Assembly (NCBI GenBank): GCA_949987565.1
Contig: OX465111.1
Span: forward strand, 17,677,801-17,741,800
Direction: 5' to 3'
DNA from: Luidia sarsii
Taxonomy: Eukaryota; Echinodermata; Asteroidea; Paxillosida; Luidiidae
DNA: 64,000 nucleotides
Part shown: one piece after another, positions 52,960-63,872 of the stretch
Layout of the letters: each line of letters begins with the position of its first letter
How positions within the stretch are numbered: the stretch's first letter is position 1
The notes under the pieces: model-generated
Seen by the model: the letters and a program-made list of their open reading frames with translations, nothing else
Databases searched by the model: none
Told to the model about the DNA's origin: nothing
Translations under genes and position numbers: made by a program

Positions 52960-53399
52960 GACTTGCTTCCTCCTCCTCCCCTTCCTCCTCCTCCTCCCAA
53001 AGCTGCTTTGAAAATGACAAAATAGTGCAAATAAACAGTGTGGGGTTACTTTTATCAAAGGGTTATTTGTCTACTCACAAACACCAGTCTGGGCTGCAGT
53101 CGGCTGGATTTCTGAGCGACCATTCGGTGCTGTGCCTCCCATGTTCCTGACGTTCAGTGTGCTCATGAATAATGCATGAGAAAATGCCTGGTACCCACGC
53201 TGCATTTCTGCGTGTTATCACATGTCGACCTATCTTAGCTGTGTACCAGTGCAACAAGCATGGCAGGTAAATAGTTTTGTCCCTTCCAAGAGAGGGCGCT
53301 ATTTCATGGGACCGCAAGAGTAAAATGGGTGCAGAACACTAAATAGAGCTCCCATTGAACACTACAGAAACACCCACTTTAAAAGCCAATTATCCCATG

Positions 53400-54440
53400 C
53401 CCAGAAGTCTCTCAGTTCTTGTAGCTAAACTTAAAATTGTAGTTTGGAGCTTCATCTCTCAGATTCTTTTCAATTTTAGTGCTCTTAGCCGATTAGATTT
53501 TTTGCTAATTACCCCCAGAAAAAACACCCCCAAAATGTGTAGCCGTCCAAGCCGAATTTCTGCAAGGATTTTGGGATGGACCCCTCCACTTCCACAGCCA
53601 AATAGGGCCACATTTAAAGCCAGATATTGTCCAAATTACATACCAAATTAAAGAGTGAACCCCCAGGTTCCTAAGCTTCACTTGTTCTACAATGTATCAG
53701 TTAATTAGCTTCCAAAGACCCCTTATTAAAAAAAAGTTGTGGGTACACACTTTATGATAATCAGCTCAGCGGAGCCATCTTGGATGGAATTTGTGTGCTG
53801 CACCCAAATCCATGGATCAGGTTGGGTCTGAGGCTTCGTCTCCATCTGACAAACCTGAAAATTTGTTGGTTTGTTGGCTTGATAAGCACTGAGTATTCAC
53901 CAAGAAACCGGACCTATAACGCTTGTTTCTAGATGCATCTGATATTTTACCGGATAAGAGGAATATGACTGAAACCTAAGCCCGAGTTGTATCATGTATA
54001 CTCTCAAAGATACTAGTATCCTTGATACTGTACAAAATGAATGCCTATGAAGAAACTCCCAGCCGTCTCGCCGTGGTCGTCGAGAGGGGGCGCTATTTAA
54101 CAAGACCACTAAAAGTTTCTCAGGTTTTGTAAAGTACATTGTATACTTCAAATAATTGTAAATTGGACCTTCAACTATCATTTTCTATTAAATTTTGGTC
54201 CCGTTAGGCGATTGGATGTTATGCTTAACACCCCCAGAAAAAAACAACACCCAAATGTGTAGTCATCCAAGCTGAATTTCTGCACGGATTTTGGATTGCA
54301 TCTCTCCACTTTCACAGCCAAATACGGCCATACAAAGCCTCATATGTTCCAATGATTACACACGAAATTGAACATTGAATCCCAGGTTAACCTAGTGTAC
54401 AATATATCAGATTCCAAAGACCCTTTCTTAAACACAGTAG
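53400..54440 (+). repeat. Two further copies of family G
   Basis: 53,400-53,640 and about 54,120-54,440 share CCCCAGAAAAAA, AACACCC, AAATGTGTAG, GCCGAATTTCTGCA (or GCTGAATTTCTGCA), CCTCCACTTCCACAGCCAAA and the trailing AGATTCCAAAGACCC block. They sit in the 5' flank of the CIZ1-like gene. Confidence 0.75.
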
Positions 54441-54832
54441 CATAAAAAAGGACTTAGACTAAATAATGAATATGCATGAGCTCATCAAGAGCTCATGAAT
54501 AATTCATTGCCCAAAGCAAGTTGTATAGCGCTGAAGTTTTTGCGCTTTAATCTTATGTTTGGTTATGTGTTCTGAAATTCAAATTAACTCGGCTGAATTG
54601 GAACACTGGATTGGAACTGCATGGATCTGCACTTTCCACAGCCAGGGGAAAATGTACATGTATTATGGCCCTTTTCCAAACCCTGGCTTCAGCTTTGGCT
54701 TCAGCTCCGGCTTCGGCAGCGGCTTCGTCTCTATTATCCAAAAGCCCAAAACACAGGTTTTCAAACATTGCTTCATCCTCGTGCAACTTTCCTGTCCTCA
54801 ATACACACATTATAATTTGAACTCTTTTTTTT

Positions 54833-55022
54833 TTAACCCTAACCGGCATTGAAACCACAATTAACCACACATGGTTTTTCCTGTGGGAGGATAAGGGCCG
54901 TGCACCAGGACATTCCACAGCGGGGTTTTTGTGGTGTCCTGTGGTATGTGAGCCTACACCCCTGTGGGCACTGTGGTAAATTGCGGTATACAGTGTGTGT
55001 CCTGTGCGGCAAAGCGTTAGGG
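54833..55022. mobile_element. Element F, stand-alone copy
   Basis: Begins AACCCTAACCGGCATTGAAA and ends CAAAGCGTTAGG. It is nearly identical over about 190 bp to the copy nested in MITE E at 32.04 kb. Confidence 0.82.
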
Positions 55023-55206
55023 AATTAATAAAATGAATGAAAACACTTGAGACGATTTAAAAAGCAGTTTCCCAATTTAATGTTAATTTGCAACTTTTGT
55101 CTGAGAGTTAAAAAGTAAAACTAACCACTTTGGGTCTTTGAAAATCCTATACATACATGTTGCATATCTGGGTTTGGTTGTGACTAATTTGATGCCAGGA
55201 ATGACT

Positions 55207-55212
55207 TTTATT
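55207..55212 (-). terminator. Candidate poly(A) signal AATAAA of the ASRGL1-type gene
   Basis: Minus-strand AATAAA, about 35 bp beyond the far end of the 33-bp minisatellite that starts at the stop codon. If used, nearly the whole 3' UTR would be minisatellite. Confidence 0.5.
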
Positions 55213-55242
55213 CAAGGAAGAAAATATGGCATAATGGTCAGG

Positions 55243-56012
55243 TCTTCTCCAAGGGTTCAACTGGCCACGGTCAGGTCTTCTCCAGGGTTCAACAGGCCAC
55301 GGTCAGGTCTTCTCCAAGGGTTCAACAGGCCACGGTCAGGTCTTCTCCAAGGGTTCAACAGGCCACGGTCAGGTCTTCTCCAAGGGTTCAACAGGCCACG
55401 GTCAGGTCTTCTCCAAGGGTTGAACAGGCCACGGTCAGGTCTTCTCCAAGGGTTCAACAGGCCACGGTCCGGTCTTCTCCAGGGTTCAACAGGCCACGAT
55501 CAGGTCTTCTCCAAGGGTTCAACAGGCCACGGTTAGGTCTTCTCCCAGGGTTCAACAGGCCACGGTCAGGTCTTCTCCAAGGGTTCAACAGGCCACGGTC
55601 AGGTCTTCTCCAAGGGTCCAACAGGCCACGGTCAGGTCTTCTCCAAGGGTTCAACAGGCCACGGTCAGGTCTTCTCCAGGGTTCAACTGGCCACGGTCAG
55701 GTCTTCTCCAAGGGTTCAACTGGCCACGGTCAGGTCTTCTCCAAGGGTTCAACAGGCCACGGTCAGGTCTTCTCCAAGGGTTCAACAGGCCACGGTCAGG
55801 TCTTCTCCAAGGGTTCAACAGGCCAAGGTCAGGTCTTCTCCAAGGGTTCAACAGGCCACGGTCAGGTCTTCTCCAAGGGTTCAACTGGCCACGGTCAGGT
55901 CTTCTCCAAGGGTTCAACTGGCCACGGTCAGGTCTTCTCCAAGGGTTCAACAGGCCACGGTCAGGTCTTCTCCAAGGGTTCAACAGGCCACGGTCAGGTC
56001 TTCTCCAGGGTT
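55243..56012. repeat. 33-bp minisatellite starting at the ASRGL1-type stop codon
   Basis: About 23 units of GGTCAGGTCTTCTCCAAGGG plus TTCAACAGGCCAC. A few units are 32 bp (CTCCAGGG for CTCCAAGGG) and some have AACTGGCC for AACAGGCC. The unit at the right end is the coding end of the gene, reading [10 protein letters not shown] and stop on the minus strand. The 33-bp units shift that frame to [11 protein letters not shown]. Confidence 0.95.
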
Positions 56013-59000
56013 GATGCCGTAGTGGATAGGGCCATCCCTGGCCTTGGCCCAGGCCCATGGCATGCGCTGCGCGGTGAAGGCCACGCCGACGTCCCCGGCC
56101 CTATTGATGGCTACGGTGCCCCCTGCACCGCCGACTCTGTCGGACATGTGGGCCAGCGCGTTCTCCACTGCCTCCTGGGCAGTGTCTCCTGAAGAACAAA
56201 AAAAAAGAAACAGATGACTGAGAGTCATCTGGACTAAGGACTTGCTCAAGTCTAGCATTCAAGAGTTCAATGACCCATATAACCCACTAAAGCACTACAA
56301 TTTTGTCAAGTGCCAACAAAAATTACTTTTGACACCTTTTTTGTCCGGAGGAATGGAGGGGTGAGGGACTGAGGGTCATCACTCGTCTGGGCTAAGGACT
56401 TGATCAAGTCTAGTATTCAAGAGTTCAATGACCAGGGCCCAATTTCCTAAAAACCCGCTAAAGCACTAAGATTTCGTCATGCAAGTGCAAACAAAAAGTG
56501 TTTCTCATTTGTTTTGACGCCTTTCTTGTCCGGAGCAATGGAGGGGTGAGGAACTGAGGGTCATCACTCGTCTGGGCTAAGGACTTGATCAAGTCTAGCA
56601 TTCAAGAGTTCAATGACCCATATAACCCACTAAAGCACTACAATTTTGTCAAGTGCCAACAAAAATTACTTTTGACACCTTTTTTGTCCGGAGGAATGGA
56701 GGGGTGAGGGACTGAGGGTCATCACTCGTCTGGGCTAAAACCCTCGAAAGCACTAAGTGCAAAAACAAATTCTCAAAAAACGTAGAAAAAACTGGACCTG
56801 ACTGGACCAGCAGACGATATCGCCAAACGATGAGCAATGCACAGAAAACCATGCAGCCTATCCCAACTTACGAAGGGTTGTCCATCCCATCGTAAGTTGA
56901 GTTACGGTGCATCATAAGGCCTTTTTGAAATCCATTCCTGGACTTGAAACTGAGACCTCTGGTTTTGGAGTGTACGGTAAACACAATTCTACATAGGCAG
57001 TCTGTCTCTACGGCGTTTAGCACAGTGTGAAACTGCACGTACCGTTCTGCATGTTGTAGACCACCTGCCTGGCTAGCGTGACCTTAGCAATGGACTGGCC
57101 GTAGCCAGTGGTGGAGGCAGTGCCCACTGCATTGTCACAATATACTCCACTTCCTGAAATGAACAAATTTTAAAAACGAAACGACCATTACTACAGCTCC
57201 AGGAGTTAAATAAAAAACAATCAAACATGAATGGTTAGCCCAATTTTGTTTCAATATTTTATGATGAAAGTGGTCCTTCTCAACTGATTCTCAACCTAGA
57301 AATGATCCTTAAATCTTACAAAGACTTATTCATTATGTCCATTAATCACTTAATGACTACACTCTATGTACAAGCAAAGTCAAACCTGCCACAATCAGTT
57401 ATCTGTGTGACTTTTGTCTTGCTTTATATTGTTTCGTTGAACGAAAACTTATTCATTATGTTCATTGATCACTTAATGACTACACTCTGTGTACAAGCGG
57501 GTCCAACCTGCCACAATCAGAAATCTGTGTGGCTTTTGTCATGCTTCATCGTGTTTTGTGGTCGGCTGAAAAGAATCTTTGTCTGAAAAACTTGGGACAA
57601 TAGTGGTGCCCGGATTCGGAGGGCCCGGTAGCACAGCGACAACACTGGTGCTCCGAATTCGGAGGTCACGGCGCGAAGCGGTCAAGCAATGGATGGATGG
57701 TGCGGGCTTGGGGGCGGTTCTCACCGATGAGCGGACTGTCCCTGACCCTGCCGGACGTCTTAGAAGTGACTCCACCGGTGGACGTTGCACAGGCCACGTT
57801 GCCCTCTCGGTCAATGGCCACGGCCCCGACCGTGTCGTGATCTCTGCAAAAAAAAAAAAAACGGGGGGTCAATTTCCATAAAGCTACTTAAGCATCCACA
57901 GTCCACACACCTACTTAAAGCCCCTACACAACATTGGTCGAGGTCAAAGAATCGCATCCATACGTTGTCTGATCCAACATGATGCATGAAATAGCACAAC
58001 TCAATCCGCCAACCGAGTCTCGAGAAAATCGTGAAAACCGCTTCATTTGTTTTTGCGAAAATGCAGCATTCAACGCCGTACTGTTCCAAAAAATAGTTTA
58101 GATCTCGCAACTACCTAATGCAAGTGGAGCGATACTGTCCTTACTCAGCAAAATGTTCCTTTGAACAAAAAGTTATACCACAGCCCCCAAAAAAGACACA
58201 ATCGGAATCTGGATATGTGCGGTACACACCTTGTGCTTAGGTTGGCTGTTCCGTGGAACTTCTTGAAGGTTTCTAATTCTCGCCTCGCCTCCTCGGTAAT
58301 GAGGACCCCTGTCTCCATCTCTTCGATCCCCCTCGTCCGGGCAAACTCCTTCGCTCCGTCCCCAACAAGCAGTATGTGCTCCGTCTGATAGGTGAAGATG
58401 GATCGTGCGGGGGGATTAAGGATACGACCTGATATCAGCACGATGCAAACTCCTTTACTGACTTCCACAACCAAACTGGGAATGTTTCAATCGCCTACGG
58501 TCTGGAAGAGGGCGATGCAAAGCCCTTATGCAGAAATATGGCCTTAATGCAGAAATTACTCAAGTGGGTCCAGTGGGTCAGACAGGCCCTCCAGTGGGTC
58601 AGAGAGACCCTCCAGTGGGTCAGACAGACTAATGGGTCAGAGAGGCCCTCCAGTGGGTCAGAGGCCCTCCAGTGGGTCAGAGAGGCCCTCCAGTGGGTCA
58701 GATAGGCCCTCCAGTGGGTCAGACAGACTAATGGGTCAGAGAGGCCCTCCAGTGGGTCAGAGAGGCCCTCCAGTGGGTCAGAGAGGCCCTCCAGTGGGTC
58801 AGACAGACTAATGGGTCAGAGAGGCCCTCCAGTGGGTCAGAGGCCCTCCAGTGGGTCAGAGAGGCCCTCCAGTGGGTCAGATAGGCCCTCCAGTGGGTCA
58901 GACAGACTATAGTGGGTCAGAGAGGCCCTCCAGTGGGTCAGAGAGGCCCTCCAGTGGGTCAGAGAGGCCCTCCAGTGGGTCAGACAAACCCTCCAGTGGG

Positions 59001-60340
59001 TCAGACAGACTAGTGGGTCAGAGAGGCCCTCCAGTGGGTCAGAGAGGCCCTCCAGTGGGTCAGAGAGGCCCTCCAGTGGGTCAGACAGACTAGTGGGTCA
59101 GACAAGCCCTCCAGTGGGTCAGACAGACTACTGGGTCAGAGAGGCCCTCCAGTGGGTCAGAGAGGCCCTCCAGTGGGTCAGAGAGGCCCTCCAGTGGGTC
59201 AGAGAGGCCCTCCAGTGGGTCAGAGAGGACCTTCAGCCGGTCAGACAAGCCCTCCAGTGGGTCAGACAGACTAGTGGGTCAGAGAGGCCCTCCAGTGGGT
59301 CAGACAGACTAGTGGGTCAGACAAGCCCTCCAGTGGGTCAGAAAGGCCCTCCAACGGGTCTCTTAAGTCGGGACGGGAGATTGCTCCAACGGTCTATCTG
59401 GCAATCCGAGGAAGGAAAAAATAAAGTACAGGGCAAGCCCCGAGTGAGATATAGCGGCGTGGTCTGATGAGTACCTGGTCCATGACGAGTCGGGCCAGTC
59501 TGACGGGGTGGCGGATGTTCTTGAGGCAGGCAACGGCCCCCGTCCTGAGGCGCCGCCCTTCCATGACGATGGCGTCCGTCTCCACGTCCCCGTCCTCGTT
59601 CAGGACAGACCCCGTACCTGGGTGAGAATCGGGGCACACACTACAGCCTGAAAACGGGGCAACGGGGAATGCACTGGTGCTTCGAGAGCCGGTGTCACGA
59701 TCTCAGACGTCACTGGCTCACCTCAGCACGTTGCAGAAACGTTCAGGTTTTGAGTCAGGTTTTTTTTTTTTCATTTTTTTTTTTTTATCAGATAAAATTG
59801 AGCAGTTTGAGATACCAGTATGACATTAAAAAAAAATAAAAAATAATAATAATCAAATCACCGTTTCCAGAAAATCTTAACAAAAATCTCGCCATTTCCG
59901 GACATTTCCGGAAGTCTCACATCCTTGCAGTCGATTTCATCAAACCCATCGTAACTTACGATCAATCGTAAGTCAATGAGCGATGCACATAAACCATACG
60001 GCGTATCACAACTTACGATAGTTTATCCATCGTAAGTTGAGTTACGATGCATCGTAAGGCTTTGTGAAATCCACCCCTGTATCATCTAAAAGATTTGAGA
60101 AACTGCCGTCAGTCACGTACCTGCCTCAAAGGCCGGGTCGTCCTCCAGTACGCAGACGGCCGCCTGCACGGCGTCCACCGCCGTGCCCGCCCCGTCCAAG
60201 ACCCGCAGCCCCGCCCTGGCCGCGAGAACCACGCCCTCACAGCTGGCCTCCACCAACGCGTCCGGTACGGACCACGCCCCGCCGTGGACCAGCACCACCG
60301 GCTCGGCGACGTCCGCCGCAACCTCCTCCTCCTCCTCCTC
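55980..60340 (-). CDS. ASRGL1: Isoaspartyl peptidase / L-asparaginase (Ntn hydrolase), start not found
   Basis: Six phase-consistent exons at 60340-60121, 59617-59475, 58384-58230, 57843-57725, 57153-57043 and 56188-55980 encode 318 aa. Features of the ASRGL1 family: the N-terminal strand [48 protein letters not shown], the nucleophile context [13 protein letters not shown] with the autocleavage Thr (177 in this numbering), [22 protein letters not shown], and [12 protein letters not shown]. The enzyme removes isoaspartyl residues from peptides and hydrolyses asparagine after self-cleavage. The human enzyme has 308 aa, so the domain is essentially complete. The first exon opens with [14 protein letters not shown], and I find no in-frame ATG ahead of it before a stop. 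Translation must therefore start in an upstream exon. The acceptor (TGTTCAAG) is weak. The end [10 protein letters not shown] corresponds to the usual family C-terminus. Confidence 0.92.
56215..56745. repeat. Three tandem units of about 160-180 bp
   Basis: Units share GACTGAGGGTCATCACTCGT, CTAAGGACTTGATCAAGTCT, AGCATTCAAGAGTTCAATGA, CACTAAAGCACTACAATTTT and TTTTTTGTCCGGAGGAATGG. They start near 56,215, 56,365 and 56,547, with a partial fourth at 56,710. They lie in the last intron of the ASRGL1-type gene. Confidence 0.85.
57915..58115. mobile_element. TTAA MITE, subfamily b, truncated copy
   Basis: Starts TTAAAGCCCCTACACAACAT and stops after GCATTCAACGCCGTACTGTT and a short tail. The right terminal repeat is missing. 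It is intronic in the ASRGL1-type gene. Confidence 0.8.
58560..59362. repeat. 21-bp minisatellite with interspersed 15-bp variants
   Basis: About 35 units of CAGTGGGTCAGAGAGGCCCT plus C. At intervals a unit reads GGTCAGACAGACTA(G)TG, which breaks the series into longer super-repeats. The array fills most of the intron between ASRGL1-type exons 2 and 3. Confidence 0.95.
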
Positions 60341-60395
60341 CTTGAACACGGTCTTTGAGAGGAACGGAACACAAGGCTAACTACCTCTACCGACT

Positions 60396-60578
60396 TAAAG
60401 CCCCTACACAACATTGGTCGAGGTCAAAGAATAGTACCCATACGTTGTCTGATCCAACATATGCATGAAATAGCACACCAGTGAAAATTTCAGCTCAATC
60501 CGCCAACCGAGTCTCGAGAGAATCGTGAAAAACCGCTTCATTTGTTTCGCGAAAATGCAACATTCAACGCCGATCTTT
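60396..60578. mobile_element. TTAA MITE, subfamily b, second truncated copy
   Basis: TTAAAGCCCCTACACAACAT through GTGAAAATTTCAGCTCAATC to GCATTCAACGCCG. It breaks off near the same internal point as the 57.9-kb copy and lies directly upstream of the first ASRGL1-type exon. Confidence 0.8.
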
Positions 60579-61084
60579 GAGAGGAACGGAACATTGCTAT
60601 CACTACTGACTTATTTGAGGAACATCCGATCAATGCCTTCTCCTGCTCCTTTAAAAAAAAAATGTTTTTATTCATTTTCATTCATTCATTTATTTCCACA
60701 GTTTCATATGATCAGGGTTCCAGCTGGAAAATGTTACATAATAGCCAAAGTTGTAGCCCAATTTTTGATTTTATAGCCATTTTACAAATTTATGAGCCAA
60801 CGTTATGCATTTTTTGATAGATAAACAAAAAATATGCTAATATTCACTCTGATTCAAAGTTTCAGCCCATGAGAACTTTTCAAATGGCTATTTCTGACCT
60901 AAGATGCTCTCTGGTGCATTTTAGAGCATTTCCTGGTTAGGGGTGCCAGTCAGAAGCACTCAACCATTAACAACCCCGCTTTCATTCAGATGCAAACAAC
61001 CTATTCATTGTTGTAAACCTGGCTACGGCAGCTCGAATAGATAAGCACTTGGGTACACAAACAGGGTTCTGCCCCTACACTCTT

Positions 61085-61620
61085 CATTTGTACATGAAGT
61101 TGATACAAAAACCTGTTGGAAACTGCTCACTGACTAAAATGACCTGCACTCATATGCTGAATGCCGTTTTTCCCTATCCGGTTTTCCTCTGTTCATTCGA
61201 TAGTATGTCGAGAGAAGAAGAAAGCGCTGCAGACACGACGCTAGTTTTTCGAGAAGTTTAAGGACTATTTCGATCAACGGTTCTATGCTATTTCAGTCTG
61301 CATCTCTGTGCATGCTAGCCTACACATCCCATGTTGTATGATTAAATCCGTCCTGGATACAACTTTCTTGTTCTCTTTGTTTCATTATTGAGGTTGTTGT
61401 ATAAAACCGAAACTGTTTTTCATGCATATGAGTGCAGCGAAGTAGCATGAAAATACAAAAACTGTTGGAAACTGCTCACTGACTAAAATGACCTGTAACA
61501 CATGAATCTCAAAAGTTACAGGGCCTGACGTTTCGATCCTAGCAGGACCCTTCTCAAAGGCAAGGCGCCTTTGAGAAAGGTCCTGCTAGGATCGCAACAT
61601 CAGGCCCTCTAGCCTTTGAG
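61085..61620. repeat. GAAACGTC-family tail and head-to-head copy
   Basis: 61,110-61,150 and 61,455-61,500 carry the minus-oriented tail (TGGAAACTGCTCACTGACTA). 61,520-61,612 is a palindrome: GGGCCTGACGTTTCGATCCT, AGCAGGACCCTTCTCAAAGG, then GCCTTTGAGAAAGGTCCTGC and TAGGATCGCAACATCAGGCC. Confidence 0.75.
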
Positions 61621-61646
61621 AGTCTTCATATGTACATGCACTGTAC

Positions 61647-63004
61647 CTGTCCTACGCTGTGGGTTTCCTGGTGATCGGCATCAAGTGGAAGGCGAACGTA
61701 GAATCTTCGCTCCCACCTTGGAAACAGGTCCCTGGCCAGACAGTCGCGGATGCCCCGACTTGACTTCCGTTCTTGCCACTGTTTACATCCATCTTTAACC
61801 TCAATAAATGGAACGCCAAAAAAAATACCCTCTATCAATAGCGAATGCATTAACCTAGTCCCACTTACTGGGCCGCTAGGAGCTCCTCTGAAAGGATTTG
61901 TGTGTTGATCTGTCGCACTAGCGTCCCACCACGTCTAATATATACATTCTCAACAGATGGCATTAAAAGTGCCCGAAATCACGTCAAAAGATTCAGTAAA
62001 AGCACCTGCCGGAATCTACACATGTCAAGATGAACGAGTGGTATTTCAGCGGTACTTACGATTAATTTTTGGATTGCAATTCCGACAAAATGTCTCCTAT
62101 GTTGGCATCGGATATGGCGAGTTGTTCAAAATGCAATATGTTTGTACACCGTGTACACGATGTAAAATCTCATCATGCGCTTTAGCAATGAGCCCACATA
62201 CAAACCATATTACACAAAGACTGGGTACTAGACGTTGAGAATGTCTGTTTTACTCTATTAGACGCGGTGGGACGCTAGTGCGACAGATCAACACACAAAT
62301 CGTTTCAGAGGAGCTCCTAGCGGCCCAGTAAGTGGGACTAGCATTAACCCATTTCTGCCGAGTTACGGGATCTCCCGTGGGACGCAGAAAGTGCCGAACT
62401 ACATGAAATTCCGGTCTATCATTTGTAGGTTTGTGGAAATGATGGTGTTATCCCATTCACTGTTCTATTGATATGGTTTATGATATTTTAGATTTTCTTG
62501 TATCTTAATAAAGTAAATTTCATACTCTTTCCACTGGTATGTAGTTTTGTTTGGGTATTATTTTCTGGAAAAGCTGTCACTGACAATTTTCTCTTGAAAT
62601 GCATGGTTTTTGTTTTTTTGAGTGAGATAGGGGCTTAGGCAGGAACAGTGTTTATATGCTAGGACCAGTCAGGCGGATATGGGTTAAGGTACATGTGTAG
62701 ATCAGATTTGAAGGTATGCATGGTGGATGTACCAAGTGGACAACTTTTGGGGACCAAATTTTTTAAGACATGATATAGAGTTTGAGACGCGTTGAGCGTG
62801 TCTCGGCTTTGGTGAAATTGATCCTAGGATGCATCTTGACATAGGACGGGTTTCCCTTCCTAAGACGCGTCTTAGCATTTTGTGCAGATCTCTTACCTTG
62901 AAGTCAACGAATCGAATGACTTCTTTGATCAGAATTACTGCAGGACAGCCCCTTTTCCTCGACGGTTTCAGCTTCCTGTAATACTTCCGAGTAGGAGTAC
63001 CCTC
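61647..63004 (-). CDS. CARF/ALS2CR8-like domain, two exons of a partial gene
   Basis: Two well-bounded exons: 63004-62897 (acceptor CTTTTACAG, donor GTAAGA) and 61799-61647 (acceptor ATTTATTGAG, donor GTACAG). They are 108 and 153 bp, both in phase 0. The peptide includes RKYYRKLKPSRKRGCPAVIL, IKEVIRFVDFK, then WQERKSSRGIRDCLARDL and ERRFYVRLPLDADHQ. The pattern of a basic stretch, GCPA, an I-x-x-V-I-R-F segment and an E-R-R-x-x-V-x-L-P segment resembles the domain of calcium-responsive transcription factor (CARF/ALS2CR8). I judge this from memory of the family, so it is tentative. The 5' part would lie beyond the window. The intron between the exons holds a MULE-like MITE. The second exon could splice in frame to the first ASRGL1-type exon at 60,340. 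Confidence 0.6.
61856..62340. mobile_element. MULE-like MITE: 85-bp inverted repeats, 9-bp target duplication
   Basis: The 485-bp element has terminal inverted repeats of 85 bp (61,856-61,940 and 62,256-62,340) that differ at about two positions. They begin TAGTCCCACTTACTGGGCCG. It is flanked by GCATTAACC on both sides (61,847-61,855 and 62,341-62,349). Long inverted repeats with a 9-bp duplication are the signature of Mutator-like elements. The interior has one short open frame of 93 codons with no transposase resemblance. The near identity of the arms suggests a fairly recent insertion. Confidence 0.88.
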
Positions 63005-63046
63005 CTGTAAAAGGAATGGAATTTAAAAAATGCAAACTCAATTCTT

Positions 63047-63590
63047 CCTTCTGCCTCTGAGAAGGGTCCTACTAGGATCGAAACGTCGGGCCCTCCTAAC
63101 CTCCCCAAATCCTACAGAATCCTAGTTTCCTACTGCAGGAAATTGTAGGATTTGGGGTACTTGAGAGATGATGCATTGTAGGAATTTGCAGGATTGGGGG
63201 CATAAGGCGGTTTCGTCACTGTAGGAAAATGCACTAATACGGTTTACTAGGCCCAATGTGATGGAGGATGATTTTGTAGGATTGGGGCTCCATGGGACAA
63301 AAACCAAAATAGGATTTTGAAGGATTTGGGTCATGAGGTTATAAAATGATACATTGTAATTGTAAAGTTTATTAGCAACAGAAAAACAAAAGAAATTTCT
63401 CGTCCATTCCCAAATTTCCAAAATTTCCAAAATTTCCAAAATTTCCAAAATCAGAAATTCAGTGCAGAATTTTGAAGGATTCGGGCAGTGGCGCACCGCC
63501 AACAGTATTGCAGGATTGTGTAGGATTCGGGTCATATGGGGCTTTTAACACCGAAGGATTGTAGGATTTTGCAGGATTGGGGTCATGAGC
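63047..63590. repeat. GAAACGTC core joined to family H copy 2
   Basis: 63,050-63,098 reads CTGCCTCTGAGAAGGGTCCT, ACTAGGATCGAAACGTCGGG and CCCTCC. From 63,096 it runs into family H (CTAACCTCCCCAAATCCTAC, GGCATAAGGCGGTTTCGTCA, GCGCACCGCCAACAGTATTG), matching 47,786-48,215. A local TTTCCAAAA run sits at about 63,415-63,450. Confidence 0.75.
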
Positions 63591-63689
63591 AACAACAAAG
63601 GTGTGGGGAGTTGGGGTTAATTGATGATATTTGCATTTGGGTGGGGGAACCGGTCAGAAGCAACTGCCGTATACTGTATCTCCATTCCC

Positions 63690-63872
63690 CTGTTTTACCG
63701 AGTCGCGTTTTACTGAGCTGCGTTTCCACTGGACTATTAATCGGCTCGGTTAAACTTACCTGGCCACTCTTACTGGGCAGAGGTTGGCCGGTAAAAGTAA
63801 CCATTCGGCTCGGTTAAAGTAACCAAGAGGAAATTTAACTGGGGCTGTTTCCACTGGACTTAAAATGTCCTA
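63690..63872. mobile_element. Fragment of the TCGGTTAAACTT / CACTGGACT MITE
   Basis: GCGTTTCCACTGGACTATTA, CTCGGTTAAACTTACCTGGC, GGCAGAGGTTGGCCGGTAAA and CTGTTTCCACTGGACTTAAA match the left half of the 11.05-kb element closely. A CCTCTGAAATCC-type repeat follows to the window end. Confidence 0.75.

Noticed and set aside
55138..56058. Repetitive open frames in the 33-bp array (both strands)
   Set aside because: Same period effect. The only coding part is the last ten codons of the ASRGL1-type gene.
58851..59467. Plus-strand open frames of VGQRGPP-type repeats
   Set aside because: Translation of the 21-bp intronic minisatellite; no start context or splice support.
61957..62238. 93-codon open frame inside the MULE-like MITE
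   Set aside because: No resemblance to a transposase or other family. The MITE interior is too short, so the frame is probably chance.
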